The notes: a model not told the origin generated them from the letters alone. DNA of 64,000 bases from Clostridia bacterium (GCA_017502305.1 JAFVVG010000060.1:1-64000); one strand, 5' to 3'; positions 14,965-24,398 are shown, numbered from the stretch's first letter. A program made the numbers and translations.

Positions 14965-15759
14965 ATGTACAAGCTTCTTCTGGCGACAGATAAGCCGGAA
15001 ATCATGGAGGCTTTTCAGGCGGTAGGCTCCTGGGAGAGCCTGGGATTCCGGACGCCCCGCATGGTGTCCACCCCCCAGACGGCCATGGACAGCCTGAAAA
15101 AGCATCACGCCGACGGCATTGCCTTCGCTTTTGACGATAAAGGCAATGAAACGCTGATGAATCACCTGATCCAGGAGTATCCCATCCTGCCCATTATCGA
15201 TGCAGGAAGGAACGCCGGACAGGTGACGGACGCTGTTTGCGAGCTGCGCTCCCTGCTGAACCGCACCCATGCGGATTTCTCCAACGACAACTTCGGCGAG
15301 GCGGACATGCTTCAAATCGTCAGGCATGAGTTCTTCCGTGGGCTGATTGGCGGCAAGGTGGCGACAGGCGCGGATGTAGTGCGCCGGCTGAGGCTTCTGC
15401 GCAGCCGCATGAGCGCTGACCAGCCCTGCGTGCTGCTGGAACTGGCCATGCCCGAGGGAGACAGCTTCCTTACCGGCCGGTGGCATTATGGCTCCGAACG
15501 GCTGGAGGTAGCCCTGCGCAATTTCTTCGGCGTGGAGCTGGAAGGCATGCGCATGCTGGTTTCCGTGCTGCCGGACGAGAGGATCTTCCTGCTGGCCTGC
15601 CCCATGCTGGGCGAGGAAGCGCTGGATTCCATCTCCGGCGTGGTGAACCGCCATGCAGAGGAAAGCATCGCCCATGTGCGGGAGTATCTGGACCTGCACC
15701 TGTCCATTGCCGGTGTGCGTGTGCTGCCCAACCTGACTGTTCTTGCAACCAATGCATGA
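14965..15759 (+). CDS. Orphan receiver-like protein without output domain
   Basis: A 264-aa soluble protein. The first 110 residues resemble the start of a response-regulator receiver of the YesN/AraC type ('MYKLLLATDKPEIMEAF'), but the acidic phosphorylation residues are not in place. The remainder resembles the linker region seen between receiver and AraC helix-turn-helix in such regulators, yet the protein stops before any DNA-binding domain. It could be a truncated regulator that has gained another role. I do not recognise a named family. It has its own promoter and is followed after 46 nt by the SPFH gene. Confidence 0.5.
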   Translation: MYKLLLATDKPEIMEAFQAVGSWESLGFRTPRMVSTPQTAMDSLKKHHADGIAFAFDDKGNETLMNHLIQEYPILPIIDAGRNAGQVTDAVCELRSLLNRTHADFSNDNFGEADMLQIVRHEFFRGLIGGKVATGADVVRRLRLLRSRMSADQPCVLLELAMPEGDSFLTGRWHYGSERLEVALRNFFGVELEGMRMLVSVLPDERIFLLACPMLGEEALDSISGVVNRHAEESIAHVREYLDLHLSIAGVRVLPNLTVLATNA

Positions 15760-15805
15760 TTGATATGCATAAGATAGAATCAACCAAAATGAGGAGGGGA
15801 CATCC

Positions 15806-16858
15806 ATGGGTATTTTCGATATTCTGAAGGGACAACTCATTGACGTCATTGAGTGGACTGATTCCAGCAACGATACCATGGTCTACAAGTACGACATGAA
15901 CGGCAAGGAGATCATGATGGGTGCGCAGCTGACGGTGCGCGAGAGCCAGGTGGCGATCTTCGTGAACGAGGGTCAGCTGGCCGACGTGTTCCAGCCCGGA
16001 CGCTACGAGCTGAGCACCTCCAACATGCCCATCATGACGGCGCTGAAGGCCTGGAAGTTCGGCTTCAACAGCCCCTTCAAGTCTGATGTGTATTTCATCA
16101 ACACCAAGCAGTTCCTGGATCAGAAGTGGGGCACCACCAACCCCGTGATGATGCGCGACGCCGAATTCGGCATGATCCGCCTGCGTGCCTTCGGTATCTA
16201 CTCCTTCCGGGTGACGGATCCCGAAGCCTTCCTGAAGGAAGTGTTCGGCACCTCTGCCCTGTTCACCGTGGACGGTGTGGAGGGCCAGATCAAGCGCACT
16301 CTGGTCAGCGGCCTGAGCGACGCCATTGCCGAGAGCAAGATTCCCGCCCTGGACCTGGCTGCCAACTATGACGAGCTGGCCAACTACGCCATCCAGGCCA
16401 TCAATCCCAAGCTGGCTCCTCTGGGCCTGGGCCTGACCAGCTTTGTGATCGAGAACATCTCCCTGCCTGAGGAAGTGGAGAAGTCCATGGACAAGCGCAC
16501 CTCCATGGGTGTGCTGGGCGATCTGAACAAGTATACCCAGTATCAGGCTGCCGAGGCCATGCGTGAGGCTGCCAACAATCCTGGCGGCATGGCCGGCATG
16601 GGCGTGGGCATGGGTGCTGGCGTTACTATGGGCCAGATGTTCACCCAGGCCATGGCACAGCCCCAGCAGGCTGCTCCCGCCCAGCAGGCTCCCGCTGCCG
16701 GCGGCTTCTGCTCCGCCTGCGGCGCTCCTCTTGCCGCCGGCGCCAAGTTCTGTTCCAACTGCGGCCAGAAGCAGGAAGCTGCTGCTGTGTGCCCCGGCTG
16801 CGGCAATGCTGTGACCCCCGGCGACCGGTTCTGCGCCAACTGCGGCCAGAAGCTGTAA
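15806..16858 (+). CDS. SPFH-domain (YdjI-like) protein with two zinc ribbons
   Basis: A 350-aa protein behind GAGGAGG. Residues about 20-250 form an SPFH/Band 7-like domain of the 'virion core protein'/YdjI type ('VRESQVAIFVNEGQLADVF', 'GRYELST'). A Met/Gly-rich and Gln/Ala-rich linker follows. The C-terminus has two zinc ribbons, 'CSAC…CSNCG' and 'CPGC…CANCG'. There is no transmembrane segment. In Bacillus, YdjI works with PspA-type envelope-stress proteins at the membrane; that role here is inferred from homology. A strong terminator follows immediately. Confidence 0.85.
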   Translation: MGIFDILKGQLIDVIEWTDSSNDTMVYKYDMNGKEIMMGAQLTVRESQVAIFVNEGQLADVFQPGRYELSTSNMPIMTALKAWKFGFNSPFKSDVYFINTKQFLDQKWGTTNPVMMRDAEFGMIRLRAFGIYSFRVTDPEAFLKEVFGTSALFTVDGVEGQIKRTLVSGLSDAIAESKIPALDLAANYDELANYAIQAINPKLAPLGLGLTSFVIENISLPEEVEKSMDKRTSMGVLGDLNKYTQYQAAEAMREAANNPGGMAGMGVGMGAGVTMGQMFTQAMAQPQQAAPAQQAPAAGGFCSACGAPLAAGAKFCSNCGQKQEAAAVCPGCGNAVTPGDRFCANCGQKL

Positions 16859-16870
16859 TCACTGAACAAC

Positions 16871-16900
16871 AAAAGGGACGTCCTTGCGGACGTCCCTTTT
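16871..16900. terminator. Bidirectional terminator between SPFH gene and glk
   Basis: AAAAGGGACGTCC and GGACGTCCCTTTT form a perfect 13-bp stem around TTGC, with A and T tracts on either side. It separates two convergent genes. Confidence 0.93.
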
Positions 16901-16927
16901 AGCATGCGGGCGATGCTTGAATCAGCC

Positions 16928-17872
16928 TTACAGGCCCAGCATGGCGGCACCGATGATGCCGGCATCGGGGCCCAGCTCGGCCAGCTCAATGCGGGAAATA
17001 GGCATAGCCTTATATACGCAATACTTGGGAGTCTCCTCGCGGACGGCATCCAGCAGGAAGCTGCCCGCCTTGCTGACGCCGCCGCCCAGAACGACAACCT
17101 CGGGATCCAGGAAGTTGATCACGTTGGCAATGGCCTGGCCCAGGTAGCGGGCATAACGGCGGAAGACCTTCTTGCCCTGCTCGTCGCCTTCGCGGGCGGC
17201 GTCGAAGACCATCTTCGCATTGATTTTGGCGGGGTCGCCCTCGCAGAGGGTCATGATCATGGATTCGGGGTGCTTGGCGACGGCTTCGCGGGCCATGCGG
17301 ATGATGGCGGTGGCGGAGGTATAGCGCTCCAGGCAGCCGCGGTTGCCGCAGGAGCAGGGTTCGCCGTCGAGTTCAAGGATCATGTGGCCCACTTCGCTGC
17401 CCACGCCGTGGAAGCCGCTCCAAACCTTGCCATTGATGACGATGCCGGCGCCTACGCCGGTGCCCAGGGTAAGGAACACGCTGGAATGGGTGCCCGCGCT
17501 GACGCCGGCAACGCTCTCGGCCAGGCCGGCCACGGTGGCGTCGTTATCGATGAAGAGGGGCTTGTTGATGTACTTCTGGAAGGTTTCCTTCAAGGGTACG
17601 TTCACCCATCCCAGGTTGGTGCAGAAGGGCACCATGCCGGTGCCGGGTTCGGCGATGCCGGGAATGCCGATGCCCACGGACTGCAGATCGTCCAGGGTGT
17701 AGCCGCTCTTTTCAAGGGTTTCCAGGGCGCAGTCCGCCATGGCCTTGATCTGTTCCTCGACGGGAATGTCCGTGCGGGTGACGATGCCGCCCTTGGTGAT
17801 GATGTGGCCATTCTCGTCCACCACACCCATCTGGATGCCGGTGCCGCCTACGTCGATGCCAATGTAAACCAT
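16928..17872 (-). CDS. glk: ROK-family glucokinase
   Basis: A 314-aa protein. 'IGIDVGGTG' phosphate-binding motif at the N-terminus, 'DNDATVAGLAE' with the catalytic Asp near residue 107, and the ROK zinc site 'CSCGNRGCLE' near residue 174 with an upstream His ('EVGHMI'). It phosphorylates glucose to glucose-6-phosphate in the cytoplasm. Third gene of the minus-strand HAD-hprK-glk unit, 40 nt after hprK, linking sugar phosphorylation with catabolite control. Confidence 0.93.
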   Translation of the reverse strand: MVYIGIDVGGTGIQMGVVDENGHIITKGGIVTRTDIPVEEQIKAMADCALETLEKSGYTLDDLQSVGIGIPGIAEPGTGMVPFCTNLGWVNVPLKETFQKYINKPLFIDNDATVAGLAESVAGVSAGTHSSVFLTLGTGVGAGIVINGKVWSGFHGVGSEVGHMILELDGEPCSCGNRGCLERYTSATAIIRMAREAVAKHPESMIMTLCEGDPAKINAKMVFDAAREGDEQGKKVFRRYARYLGQAIANVINFLDPEVVVLGGGVSKAGSFLLDAVREETPKYCVYKAMPISRIELAELGPDAGIIGAAMLGL

Positions 17873-17912
17873 GATGAATTCCTCCTTGAATATGTGAAAA
17901 GTGGAAGTATCG

Positions 17913-18842
17913 TCAGTCCAGTTGACCGGTGCGCTTCATGATCATCTCGTTGAGGCGGCGGTCCAGCTCGTGGGCCGCGGAGTAGCCCATGCGCTTGAGG
18001 GACAGGTTACGGGCCGCAACCTCGATAATGATGGCCAGATTCCGGCCGGGGCGAACAGGAAGGATCTGGTAGGGGACCTTCACGTCCAGGATGGAAATGG
18101 TATCTTCCTCCAGGCCCAGGCGGTCATATTCCTTGCCCTGCACCCAGTGCTCCATATGCATGACCATGTCGATGGATTTGCTCATGGCTACGGCGCTGAC
18201 ACCGTACATGGCCTTGATATCGATGATACCGATGCCGCGGATCTCCATGAAGTGGCGGACCATTTCGGGGCATTCGCCGGTGAGGCGGCTGTCGGAAACG
18301 CGGCAGATGTCCACCACGTCGTCCGCCACCAGCTGGTGACCGCGCTTGACAAGCTCAAGGGCAGCCTCACTCTTACCCACGCCGCTTTCGCCGGTGAGCA
18401 GAACGCCCACGCCATACACATCCACCAGCACGCCGTGGCGGGTCACACGGGGTGCCAGGCAGCGGTTGAGGTAGTTGATGGCGTTGAAGGTGAATTTGGT
18501 GGTGAGCATGCTGGTCTGATACACAGCGATGTCACGGGCCCTGGCGGCGTCCAACAGCTCCTGGGGGGCAGCCATGCTGCGGCAGATAATGACGCAGGGC
18601 AGGTCATAGGAGAAGTATTTCTTCAGACGCTCCCGGCGAACCTCGGGTTCCAGGGATTCCAGGTAGGTCATTTCCACCTTGCCGATGACCTGGGGACGCT
18701 CAAAGGCGAAATACTCGTAGAAGCCGCAGAACTGCACGCCGGGGCGGTTCAGGTCGGCGGAGCGGATATCCCATTCCGTTTTGGTGGAAGGGGATAATTC
18801 TGTCAGATGCAGGGCTTTGATAAAACCGGCTGCCTGGATCAT
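17913..18842 (-). CDS. hprK: HPr kinase/phosphorylase
   Basis: A 309-aa protein. The Walker A 'GESGVGKSEAALEL' near residue 152 and the HprK signature 'EIRGIGIIDIKAMYG' near residue 200 are both intact. The N-terminal domain (residues 1-130) is the usual ligand-sensing half. It phosphorylates HPr on Ser46 in response to glycolytic intermediates and so controls carbon catabolite repression in Gram-positive bacteria. Placement between a HAD phosphatase and glucokinase differs from the hprK-lgt order of Bacillus. Confidence 0.96.
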   Translation of the reverse strand: MIQAAGFIKALHLTELSPSTKTEWDIRSADLNRPGVQFCGFYEYFAFERPQVIGKVEMTYLESLEPEVRRERLKKYFSYDLPCVIICRSMAAPQELLDAARARDIAVYQTSMLTTKFTFNAINYLNRCLAPRVTRHGVLVDVYGVGVLLTGESGVGKSEAALELVKRGHQLVADDVVDICRVSDSRLTGECPEMVRHFMEIRGIGIIDIKAMYGVSAVAMSKSIDMVMHMEHWVQGKEYDRLGLEEDTISILDVKVPYQILPVRPGRNLAIIIEVAARNLSLKRMGYSAAHELDRRLNEMIMKRTGQLD

Positions 18843-18854
18843 GGGCGATCCTCC

Positions 18855-19658
18855 TTATTGCTTGGCGTTGAGAATGTTTTCTTCGATATAGCGGGCCACG
18901 CCGTCCTCCTGATTGGAGAGGCAGACGACGTCGGCCTGCGCTTTGACGTCCTCCCGGGCGTTTGCCATGGCGACGCCTGTACCCGCGGCATGGAGCATGC
19001 TCAGGTCGTTGAGGCTGTCGCCAAAGGCGATGAACTCATCCATGGTGAAGCCGTAGTGATCGGCGATCCACCTCAGGGCGTTGCCCTTGGTGGCCAGCAG
19101 AGGATTAACTTCGAGAAAATATGGCTTGGAGCAGGTGAGGGAAGTGACCTGACCCCAGATGTCCCGGGCCTCCTGAAGAAGCCGGGCGATGCGGTCAGGC
19201 TCATCCATGAGAAGAATCTTGGTGGTGGGTGTGGTCATGAAGGCTTCCAGGTTGCCCACGTATTCGCCTTCCAGGGAGGAGGAGATCCTGTAATCCTCGG
19301 CATATTTGCCGTGGCGGTTAAAATAGAACCGCACGTCATCGTAGGTCTGGGCGTAGATGCCCTTGCTCTCGGCCCAGGCGGCGATCTCTCTGGCCAGGGG
19401 GACGGGGAGGAGCTGCTGCATCAGAAGCTCGTGCCCGGGGGTGCGGACTTCAGCGCCATTGCAGCACACAAAGCAGCTTGCGCAGGCGAGCTGGTCTACA
19501 TACTGCCGCATGCTGTTGCCCGTGCGGCCGGATGCGGGGATAATGTGAATGCCCGCCTCCGCCGCGCGGCGCAGTACAGAAACCGTGTATTCCGAAACGC
19601 TGCGGTCATCCCGCAGGAGGGTATCGTCCAGATCGAAGGCAATGGCTCGAACGCGCAT
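18855..19658 (-). CDS. Cof-type HAD phosphatase
   Basis: A 267-aa HAD hydrolase. ATG at 19658 has AAGGAG 7 nt upstream; earlier in-frame codons lie inside that site. Motifs: 'FDLDDTLL' (nucleophile and acid Asp), 'PASGR' (Thr/Ser), and 'AFGDSLNDLSML' (motif IV), with a type IIB cap between. It probably dephosphorylates sugar phosphates or flavin-type metabolites. First gene of the unit; a TATAAT lies upstream at 19693-19688 on the minus strand. Confidence 0.9.
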   Translation of the reverse strand: MRVRAIAFDLDDTLLRDDRSVSEYTVSVLRRAAEAGIHIIPASGRTGNSMRQYVDQLACASCFVCCNGAEVRTPGHELLMQQLLPVPLAREIAAWAESKGIYAQTYDDVRFYFNRHGKYAEDYRISSSLEGEYVGNLEAFMTTPTTKILLMDEPDRIARLLQEARDIWGQVTSLTCSKPYFLEVNPLLATKGNALRWIADHYGFTMDEFIAFGDSLNDLSMLHAAGTGVAMANAREDVKAQADVVCLSNQEDGVARYIEENILNAKQ

Positions 19659-19820
19659 AAACAGCTCCTTGTGCAATGTTCCAGATCATTATACCAAAAT
19701 AGAGCAACGATTGCCATAATAAAGCGCAATTTTTTATGAAAAGAAAAGCAGGAATCAGACAAGGAGGCAGGGAATTGTATATGAAGTTACCCGTATCATA
19801 CTGCGAAGGAGCATATACAT

Positions 19821-21905
19821 ATGATGGATCGCAACGAAGCCCGCGCCAAGGCCAAGGCCCTTGTCGCCCAGATGACCCTGGAAGAAAAGGCCTCCCAGCT
19901 CCGTTATGACGCACCTGCCATTCCCCGGCTGGGCGTGCCCGCCTATAACTGGTGGAATGAAGCGCTTCACGGCGTGGCCCGTGCAGGCACCGCCACTGTG
20001 TTCCCCCAGGCTATCGGCCTGGCGGCTATCTTTGACGAGGATTTCCATCAGCAGGTGGCTGAGGTGATCTCCACCGAGGGCCGCGCCAAGTATAATGGCC
20101 AGTCCGCTCACGGCGACCGTGACATTTATAAGGGCCTGACCATGTGGAGCCCCAACATCAACATCTTCCGTGATCCCCGCTGGGGCCGCGGCCATGAGAC
20201 CTATGGCGAGGATCCTTATCTCACCACCCGCCTGGGTGTGCGGTTCATCAAGGGCCTGCAGGGTGAAGGCAAGTATATGAAGATCGCTGCCTGCGCCAAG
20301 CATTTTGCTGTGCACTCCGGCCCCGAAGAACTCCGCCACGAGTTTGACGCCATCGCCAACCAGAAGGACATGTACGAAACCTACCTGCCCGCTTTCGAAG
20401 CCGCTGTGAAGGAAGCGAAGGTGGAGTCCGTCATGGGCGCCTACAACCGTACCAACGGCGAGCCCTGCTGCGGCTCCAAGACCCTGCTGGTGGACATCCT
20501 GAAGAAGAAGTGGGGTTTCGAGGGCCACATCGTCAGCGACTGCTGGGCCATCCGTGACTTCCACACCCGCCACATGGTGACCTCCACCGCGCCCGAATCC
20601 GCCGCCATGGCCCTCAAGAACGGCTGCGATATCAACTGCGGCAACACCTACCTGCACATGCTGCAGGCGTATCAGGAAGGCCTGGTGACGGAAGAAGACA
20701 TCACCCTGGCCTGCGAGAACGCCTTCACCAGCCGCTATCTGCTGGGCATGTTTGCCGACGACTGCGAATATGACAAGATCTCCTACCTGGAGAACGATAC
20801 CGACGAGCACGACGCCGTGGCCCTGGCCGCCGCCGAGAAGTGCATGGTGCTGCTGAAGAACGACGGCATCCTGCCCCTGGACGAGAGCAAGATCAAGACC
20901 ATCGCTGTGATTGGTCCCAACTCCGACAGCCAGGCCGCGCTGTATGCCAACTACTACGGCCTCTCCAGCCGCTATGTGACCTTCCTGGAAGGCATCCGCA
21001 AGTATTGCCGCGAAAAGGGCATCCGCGTGCTGTTCAGCCAGGGCAGCGCCATGGCCCGTGACCGTGTGCAGGGACTGGGCCAGGCCAACGACCGTATTGC
21101 CGAAGCCATTATGTGCGCTGAGGAAGCCGACGTGGTCATCGCCTGCGTGGGCCTGGACGAGACCCTGGAGGGCGAAGAGGGCGATACCGGCAACGAGTAC
21201 ACCTCCGGCGACAAGTTCGACCTGCAGCTGCCCGCCACCCAGCGTGTGCTGATGGAGGCCATCGAGAAAACCGGCAAGCCCCTGGTGACCGTGGTGGCCG
21301 TTGGCTCCGCGCTGAACGTGCCCCAGGGTAATGCTCAGCTGCTGAGCTGGTACCCCGGCCAGGCTGGCGGCACCGCCCTGACGGAGATCCTCTTCGGCAA
21401 GGTGAGCCCCTCCGGCAAGCTTCCGCTGACCTTCTACAACGATCTCAGCGACCTGCCTGAGTTCACCGACTACAACATGACCAACCGCACCTACCGCTAC
21501 TACACCGGCAAGCCCCTGTATCCCTTTGGCTTCGGCCTGAGCTACGCCAAGTTCGAGGTGGCCGATATGAAGGCTGACCAGGAGAAGGTGACCGTGAAGG
21601 TGACCAATACCTCCGATGTGGACGCCGAGACCGTGGTGCAGGTGTATGTGAAGGACCAGACCTCCAAGTGGGAGGTTGTGAACACCAAGCTGGCCGGCTT
21701 TGCCCGCGTGGCCCTGAAGGCCGGCGAGAGCAAGGAAGTGGCCGTGAAGCTGGATCCTCTTGCCTTCACCGTTGTTACCGACGAGGGCGAGCGTATCCGC
21801 GACGGCAAGACCTTCGACGTGTATGCCGGCCTGAGCCAGCCTGATGCCCGCAGTGTGGAACTGATGGGTCAGGCGCCCCTGCATGCCGTACTGGAGATCA
21901 AGTAA
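19821..21905 (+). CDS. Glycoside hydrolase family 3 (beta-xylosidase/beta-glucosidase)
   Basis: A 694-aa enzyme. ATG at 19821 follows AAGGAG. N-terminal GH3 barrel: 'TMWSPNINIFRDPRWGRG', 'KHFAVHSGPE' and the nucleophile Asp in 'HIVSDCWAI' near residue 237. The alpha/beta sandwich follows, and the last about 100 residues form the fibronectin III-like domain. The 'HSGPE' and 'WWNEALHG' signatures resemble GH3 beta-xylosidases. No signal peptide, so it acts on imported oligosaccharides in the cytoplasm. Divergent from the HAD-hprK-glk unit; ends at a strong terminator. Confidence 0.92.
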   Translation: MMDRNEARAKAKALVAQMTLEEKASQLRYDAPAIPRLGVPAYNWWNEALHGVARAGTATVFPQAIGLAAIFDEDFHQQVAEVISTEGRAKYNGQSAHGDRDIYKGLTMWSPNINIFRDPRWGRGHETYGEDPYLTTRLGVRFIKGLQGEGKYMKIAACAKHFAVHSGPEELRHEFDAIANQKDMYETYLPAFEAAVKEAKVESVMGAYNRTNGEPCCGSKTLLVDILKKKWGFEGHIVSDCWAIRDFHTRHMVTSTAPESAAMALKNGCDINCGNTYLHMLQAYQEGLVTEEDITLACENAFTSRYLLGMFADDCEYDKISYLENDTDEHDAVALAAAEKCMVLLKNDGILPLDESKIKTIAVIGPNSDSQAALYANYYGLSSRYVTFLEGIRKYCREKGIRVLFSQGSAMARDRVQGLGQANDRIAEAIMCAEEADVVIACVGLDETLEGEEGDTGNEYTSGDKFDLQLPATQRVLMEAIEKTGKPLVTVVAVGSALNVPQGNAQLLSWYPGQAGGTALTEILFGKVSPSGKLPLTFYNDLSDLPEFTDYNMTNRTYRYYTGKPLYPFGFGLSYAKFEVADMKADQEKVTVKVTNTSDVDAETVVQVYVKDQTSKWEVVNTKLAGFARVALKAGESKEVAVKLDPLAFTVVTDEGERIRDGKTFDVYAGLSQPDARSVELMGQAPLHAVLEIK

Positions 21906-21925
21906 GATATTCCTTTGTGAAATGA

Positions 21926-21966
21926 ACAGAGTCCGGGAAGATATTTCTCCCGGACTCTGTTTTTTG
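21926..21966. terminator. Terminator after GH3 gene
   Basis: ACAGAGTCCGGGA (21926-21938) pairs with TCCCGGACTCTGT (21948-21960), followed by six T. It separates the convergent GH3 and GNAT genes. Confidence 0.93.
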
Positions 21967-21972
21967 TGTGGA

Positions 21973-22530
21973 TCAACCGTGGAATTCATCGCGGAGCATG
22001 GAGAAGTACATGCGTCCCTGGTAGCCGCCGTTCATGAAGAAATAATCCCGGAGGGTGCCCTCGTAGGTGAAGCCGCATTTTTCGATGACCCGTACGGAAG
22101 GCTTGTTGGCAGGGCGGACGCAGATCTGCACCTTGTGCAGGTTGATTTGCTGAAAGCCGTAAGCGGTGACGGCTCTGGTGGCTTCGGTGGCGTAACCTTT
22201 GCGCTGGAAAGCGGCGCCGATGCAGTATTCGATCTCGGCAAAGTGATTCTTGCTGTCCACCAGGAAATAGGCGATCTGGCCGATGCATTCGCCGGAGCTT
22301 TTCTCAATAATCGCCCAGCGGTAATAATCGCTGTTTTCATAGGCGGCGATGTATTTTGCAAGAAGCTGGCGAACGGCTTCGGGGGTTGAATAGACCGGTT
22401 CGCCGTACATGGATTGGATTTTTTCATCCGCTATCCAATTCCTCAGCATACTATCGGCGTCCGCATGGCTGAAGCGGCGCAAAAGAAGGCGCGGGGTTTC
22501 GATGACGCTGGTGCCTGCGTGAGTAAGCAT
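21973..22530 (-). CDS. GNAT acetyltransferase, RimJ/RimL type
   Basis: A 185-aa protein: 'IETPRLLLRRFSHADAD' start, 'IEYCIGAAFQRKGYATEA' acetyl-CoA motif near residue 105, and 'NKPSVRVIEKCGFTYEGTLRDYF' region near the C-terminus, typical of the RimJ/RimL branch that acetylates protein N-termini or small molecules. Cytoplasmic, stand-alone on the minus strand, preceded by GGAGGGA before the ATG. Substrate unknown. Confidence 0.88.
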   Translation of the reverse strand: MLTHAGTSVIETPRLLLRRFSHADADSMLRNWIADEKIQSMYGEPVYSTPEAVRQLLAKYIAAYENSDYYRWAIIEKSSGECIGQIAYFLVDSKNHFAEIEYCIGAAFQRKGYATEATRAVTAYGFQQINLHKVQICVRPANKPSVRVIEKCGFTYEGTLRDYFFMNGGYQGRMYFSMLRDEFHG

Positions 22531-22590
22531 GGCAGTTCCCTCCTTGGCGGAAACGTTGATGTTTCATTATAGATGGCCTGGAGGAGCCTG

Positions 22591-22842
22591 TCAATCTTCT
22601 TGAGAAAGGGAGATATCCGCGCTGAACTGCATCTGCAGAATCTGCAGGTTCCACTCCAGCAGCTCGTCGGAATACTGGCTGTATTCCACATCGTCGCGTT
22701 TGGCCCGGGCGGTGTGGTCGATGGCGGCGTCCAGGCCCACCAGGGCGGCGAAGGGGCTGAACTGGGCGGCCCGGTCGGGGCGGTTCATGGGGCGGTGGCG
22801 GGGAGAAACGGGGCGGGCGAGGTGGAGGATATCGCTGTACAT
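22591..22842 (-). CDS. YolD-like protein, partner of Y-family polymerase
   Basis: An 83-aa protein. ATG 22842 lies 8 nt after AAAGGAG; an upstream in-frame ATG overlaps that site. The core 'RPMNRPDRAAQFSPFAAL' matches the small YolD-like proteins that follow UmuC-type polymerases in Clostridia. It is 17 nt downstream of the polymerase gene and shares its LexA-type promoter, so it should be induced by DNA damage. Its exact role in translesion synthesis is not established. Confidence 0.8.
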   Translation of the reverse strand: MYSDILHLARPVSPRHRPMNRPDRAAQFSPFAALVGLDAAIDHTARAKRDDVEYSQYSDELLEWNLQILQMQFSADISLSQED

Positions 22843-22859
22843 GGGGGATGCTCCTTTCA

Positions 22860-24398
22860 TCAGGCTTTGTGGCCGCCGATCTGCATATTGCGCTCCATGG
22901 CGGTGGCACCCTCCTGCAGGTTGGTGCCTTTCACCAGGGCGTTTTTGCCAAAGCGCTGGTGGATGCGCAGCGTGGCCTTTTGCAGCTGACGCTCGCGGTG
23001 GTCTTCGGTGGCGGGTTCATCGATGGCGGAGAAGAAGTCCAGCTGGCGGATGGTTTCGCCGGAGGCGAGGGTGGGCTCGGGCAGGATGCGGGCAGCTACC
23101 ACGTTCAGGCGGCGTACCAGGAGAATGGGGTTGACGATGCGGTCGTAAATGGCCAGGAATGCCTCGGTGATGCGGCGGGTGGAGCTGGTGAGAGCGCCCA
23201 GGCTGGCGCTGCCGTGGGCGTGTTTGGGAACCTGCCGGCCATAGGGGTCGGTGGTGACGTCACCGTGATAGAGGCCGCGAATGGCGGGATCGCGGAGGGA
23301 ATCGATGTCGTAACCCACGGAGAGCACCACCTGGTCGGTAACCAGGCCTTTCGAGACCATATCCAGGGCCAGGGCGCCGGCCATTTCCTGCACGATAATG
23401 CGCGCGTTGGCGGCGGTGTAAGGCCCGGAAAGCACCTGGCCTGTACCCAGGGAGTGGCTCTGGGGGCGATAGGCCTTGATGTCCGCCATGGTGCAGCTTT
23501 CCCACCCCCAGGCGTGGTCGATGAGGAGCTCGGCGTTGACGCCGAAAAGCTTATACAGCAGATCCTCGTTGTGGAAATCGCCGGGCTGGCCGATGGAACA
23601 ACGGGCAACATCGCCCATGGTGCGCAGCCCCACCTTTTCCAACTTGCGAGCATAGCCGCGGCCGATCCGCCAGAAATCCGTGAGGGGCGTGTGTGCCCAA
23701 AGCTGCCGGCGGTAGGCGGTTTCGTCCAGCTGGGCGATGCGAACGCCGTTTTCGTCGGCGGGAACATGCTTGGCAAGAATGTCCATGGCCACCTTGGCCA
23801 GGTAGAGATTGGTGCCGATGCCTGCCGCGGCGGTGATGCCTGTGGTGGTGTGCACCTCCTGTACCATGGTGGAAACGAGGGAGCGCGCGTCGGTGCGATA
23901 GAGGGTCAGATAAGGGGTCACGTCGATGAAAACCTCGTCCACGGAATAAACGTGAATGTCCTCCGGGGCGATGTATTTCAGGTACACCTGATAGATGCGG
24001 GTGCTGTAATCCATATACTTGGCCATGTGGGGCGGCGCAGTGATATAGTCCAGCCCCAGAGCCGGGTTGGCGGCGATGTCCGGCCCGTGGAAGGAGGAAC
24101 CGGAAAAGCACCAGCGGCCATCATCCTGACGGATGGCTTTGCCCAGGCGGATGGCCTCGGCCAGGCGGCGGGCGTTGATCTGCTGCACCTTTTGAACCAC
24201 CTCGAACAGGCGGGGACGGCCGGGGATGCCGTGGGCCTTCAGCGAGGGGGACACCGCCAGGCAGATGGTTTTCTCCGTGCGGGCGGCGTCGGCCACCACC
24301 AGGTTGGTGGTCAGAGGATCCAGGCCACGCTCCATGCACTCCACAGAGGCGTAGAAGCTCTTGAGGTCGATGGCGGCGTAGATATGTTCTTCCGGCAA
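22860..24398 (-). CDS. Y-family DNA polymerase (UmuC/DinB-like)
   Basis: A 512-aa protein. TTG at 24398 follows GAAAGGAGG by 9 nt and sits downstream of the promoter; longer frames cross the promoter and are rejected. Palm motifs: 'AIDLKSFYASVECMERG' near the N-terminus (first catalytic Asp) and 'YSVDEVFIDVT' with the second Asp-Glu. A helix-hairpin-helix-like 'GRGYARKLEKVGL' and a little-finger domain follow. It copies past DNA lesions with low fidelity. Longer than DinB (about 350-400 aa), closer to Gram-positive UmuC/UvrX types. It carries two LexA-like boxes at its promoter. Confidence 0.92.
   Translation of the reverse strand: MPEEHIYAAIDLKSFYASVECMERGLDPLTTNLVVADAARTEKTICLAVSPSLKAHGIPGRPRLFEVVQKVQQINARRLAEAIRLGKAIRQDDGRWCFSGSSFHGPDIAANPALGLDYITAPPHMAKYMDYSTRIYQVYLKYIAPEDIHVYSVDEVFIDVTPYLTLYRTDARSLVSTMVQEVHTTTGITAAAGIGTNLYLAKVAMDILAKHVPADENGVRIAQLDETAYRRQLWAHTPLTDFWRIGRGYARKLEKVGLRTMGDVARCSIGQPGDFHNEDLLYKLFGVNAELLIDHAWGWESCTMADIKAYRPQSHSLGTGQVLSGPYTAANARIIVQEMAGALALDMVSKGLVTDQVVLSVGYDIDSLRDPAIRGLYHGDVTTDPYGRQVPKHAHGSASLGALTSSTRRITEAFLAIYDRIVNPILLVRRLNVVAARILPEPTLASGETIRQLDFFSAIDEPATEDHRERQLQKATLRIHQRFGKNALVKGTNLQEGATAMERNMQIGGHKA

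Noticed and set aside
19755..21989. A 744-codon minus-strand frame opposite the GH3 gene
   Set aside because: Same composition artefact; the plus strand encodes a complete GH3 enzyme with catalytic motifs and terminator.
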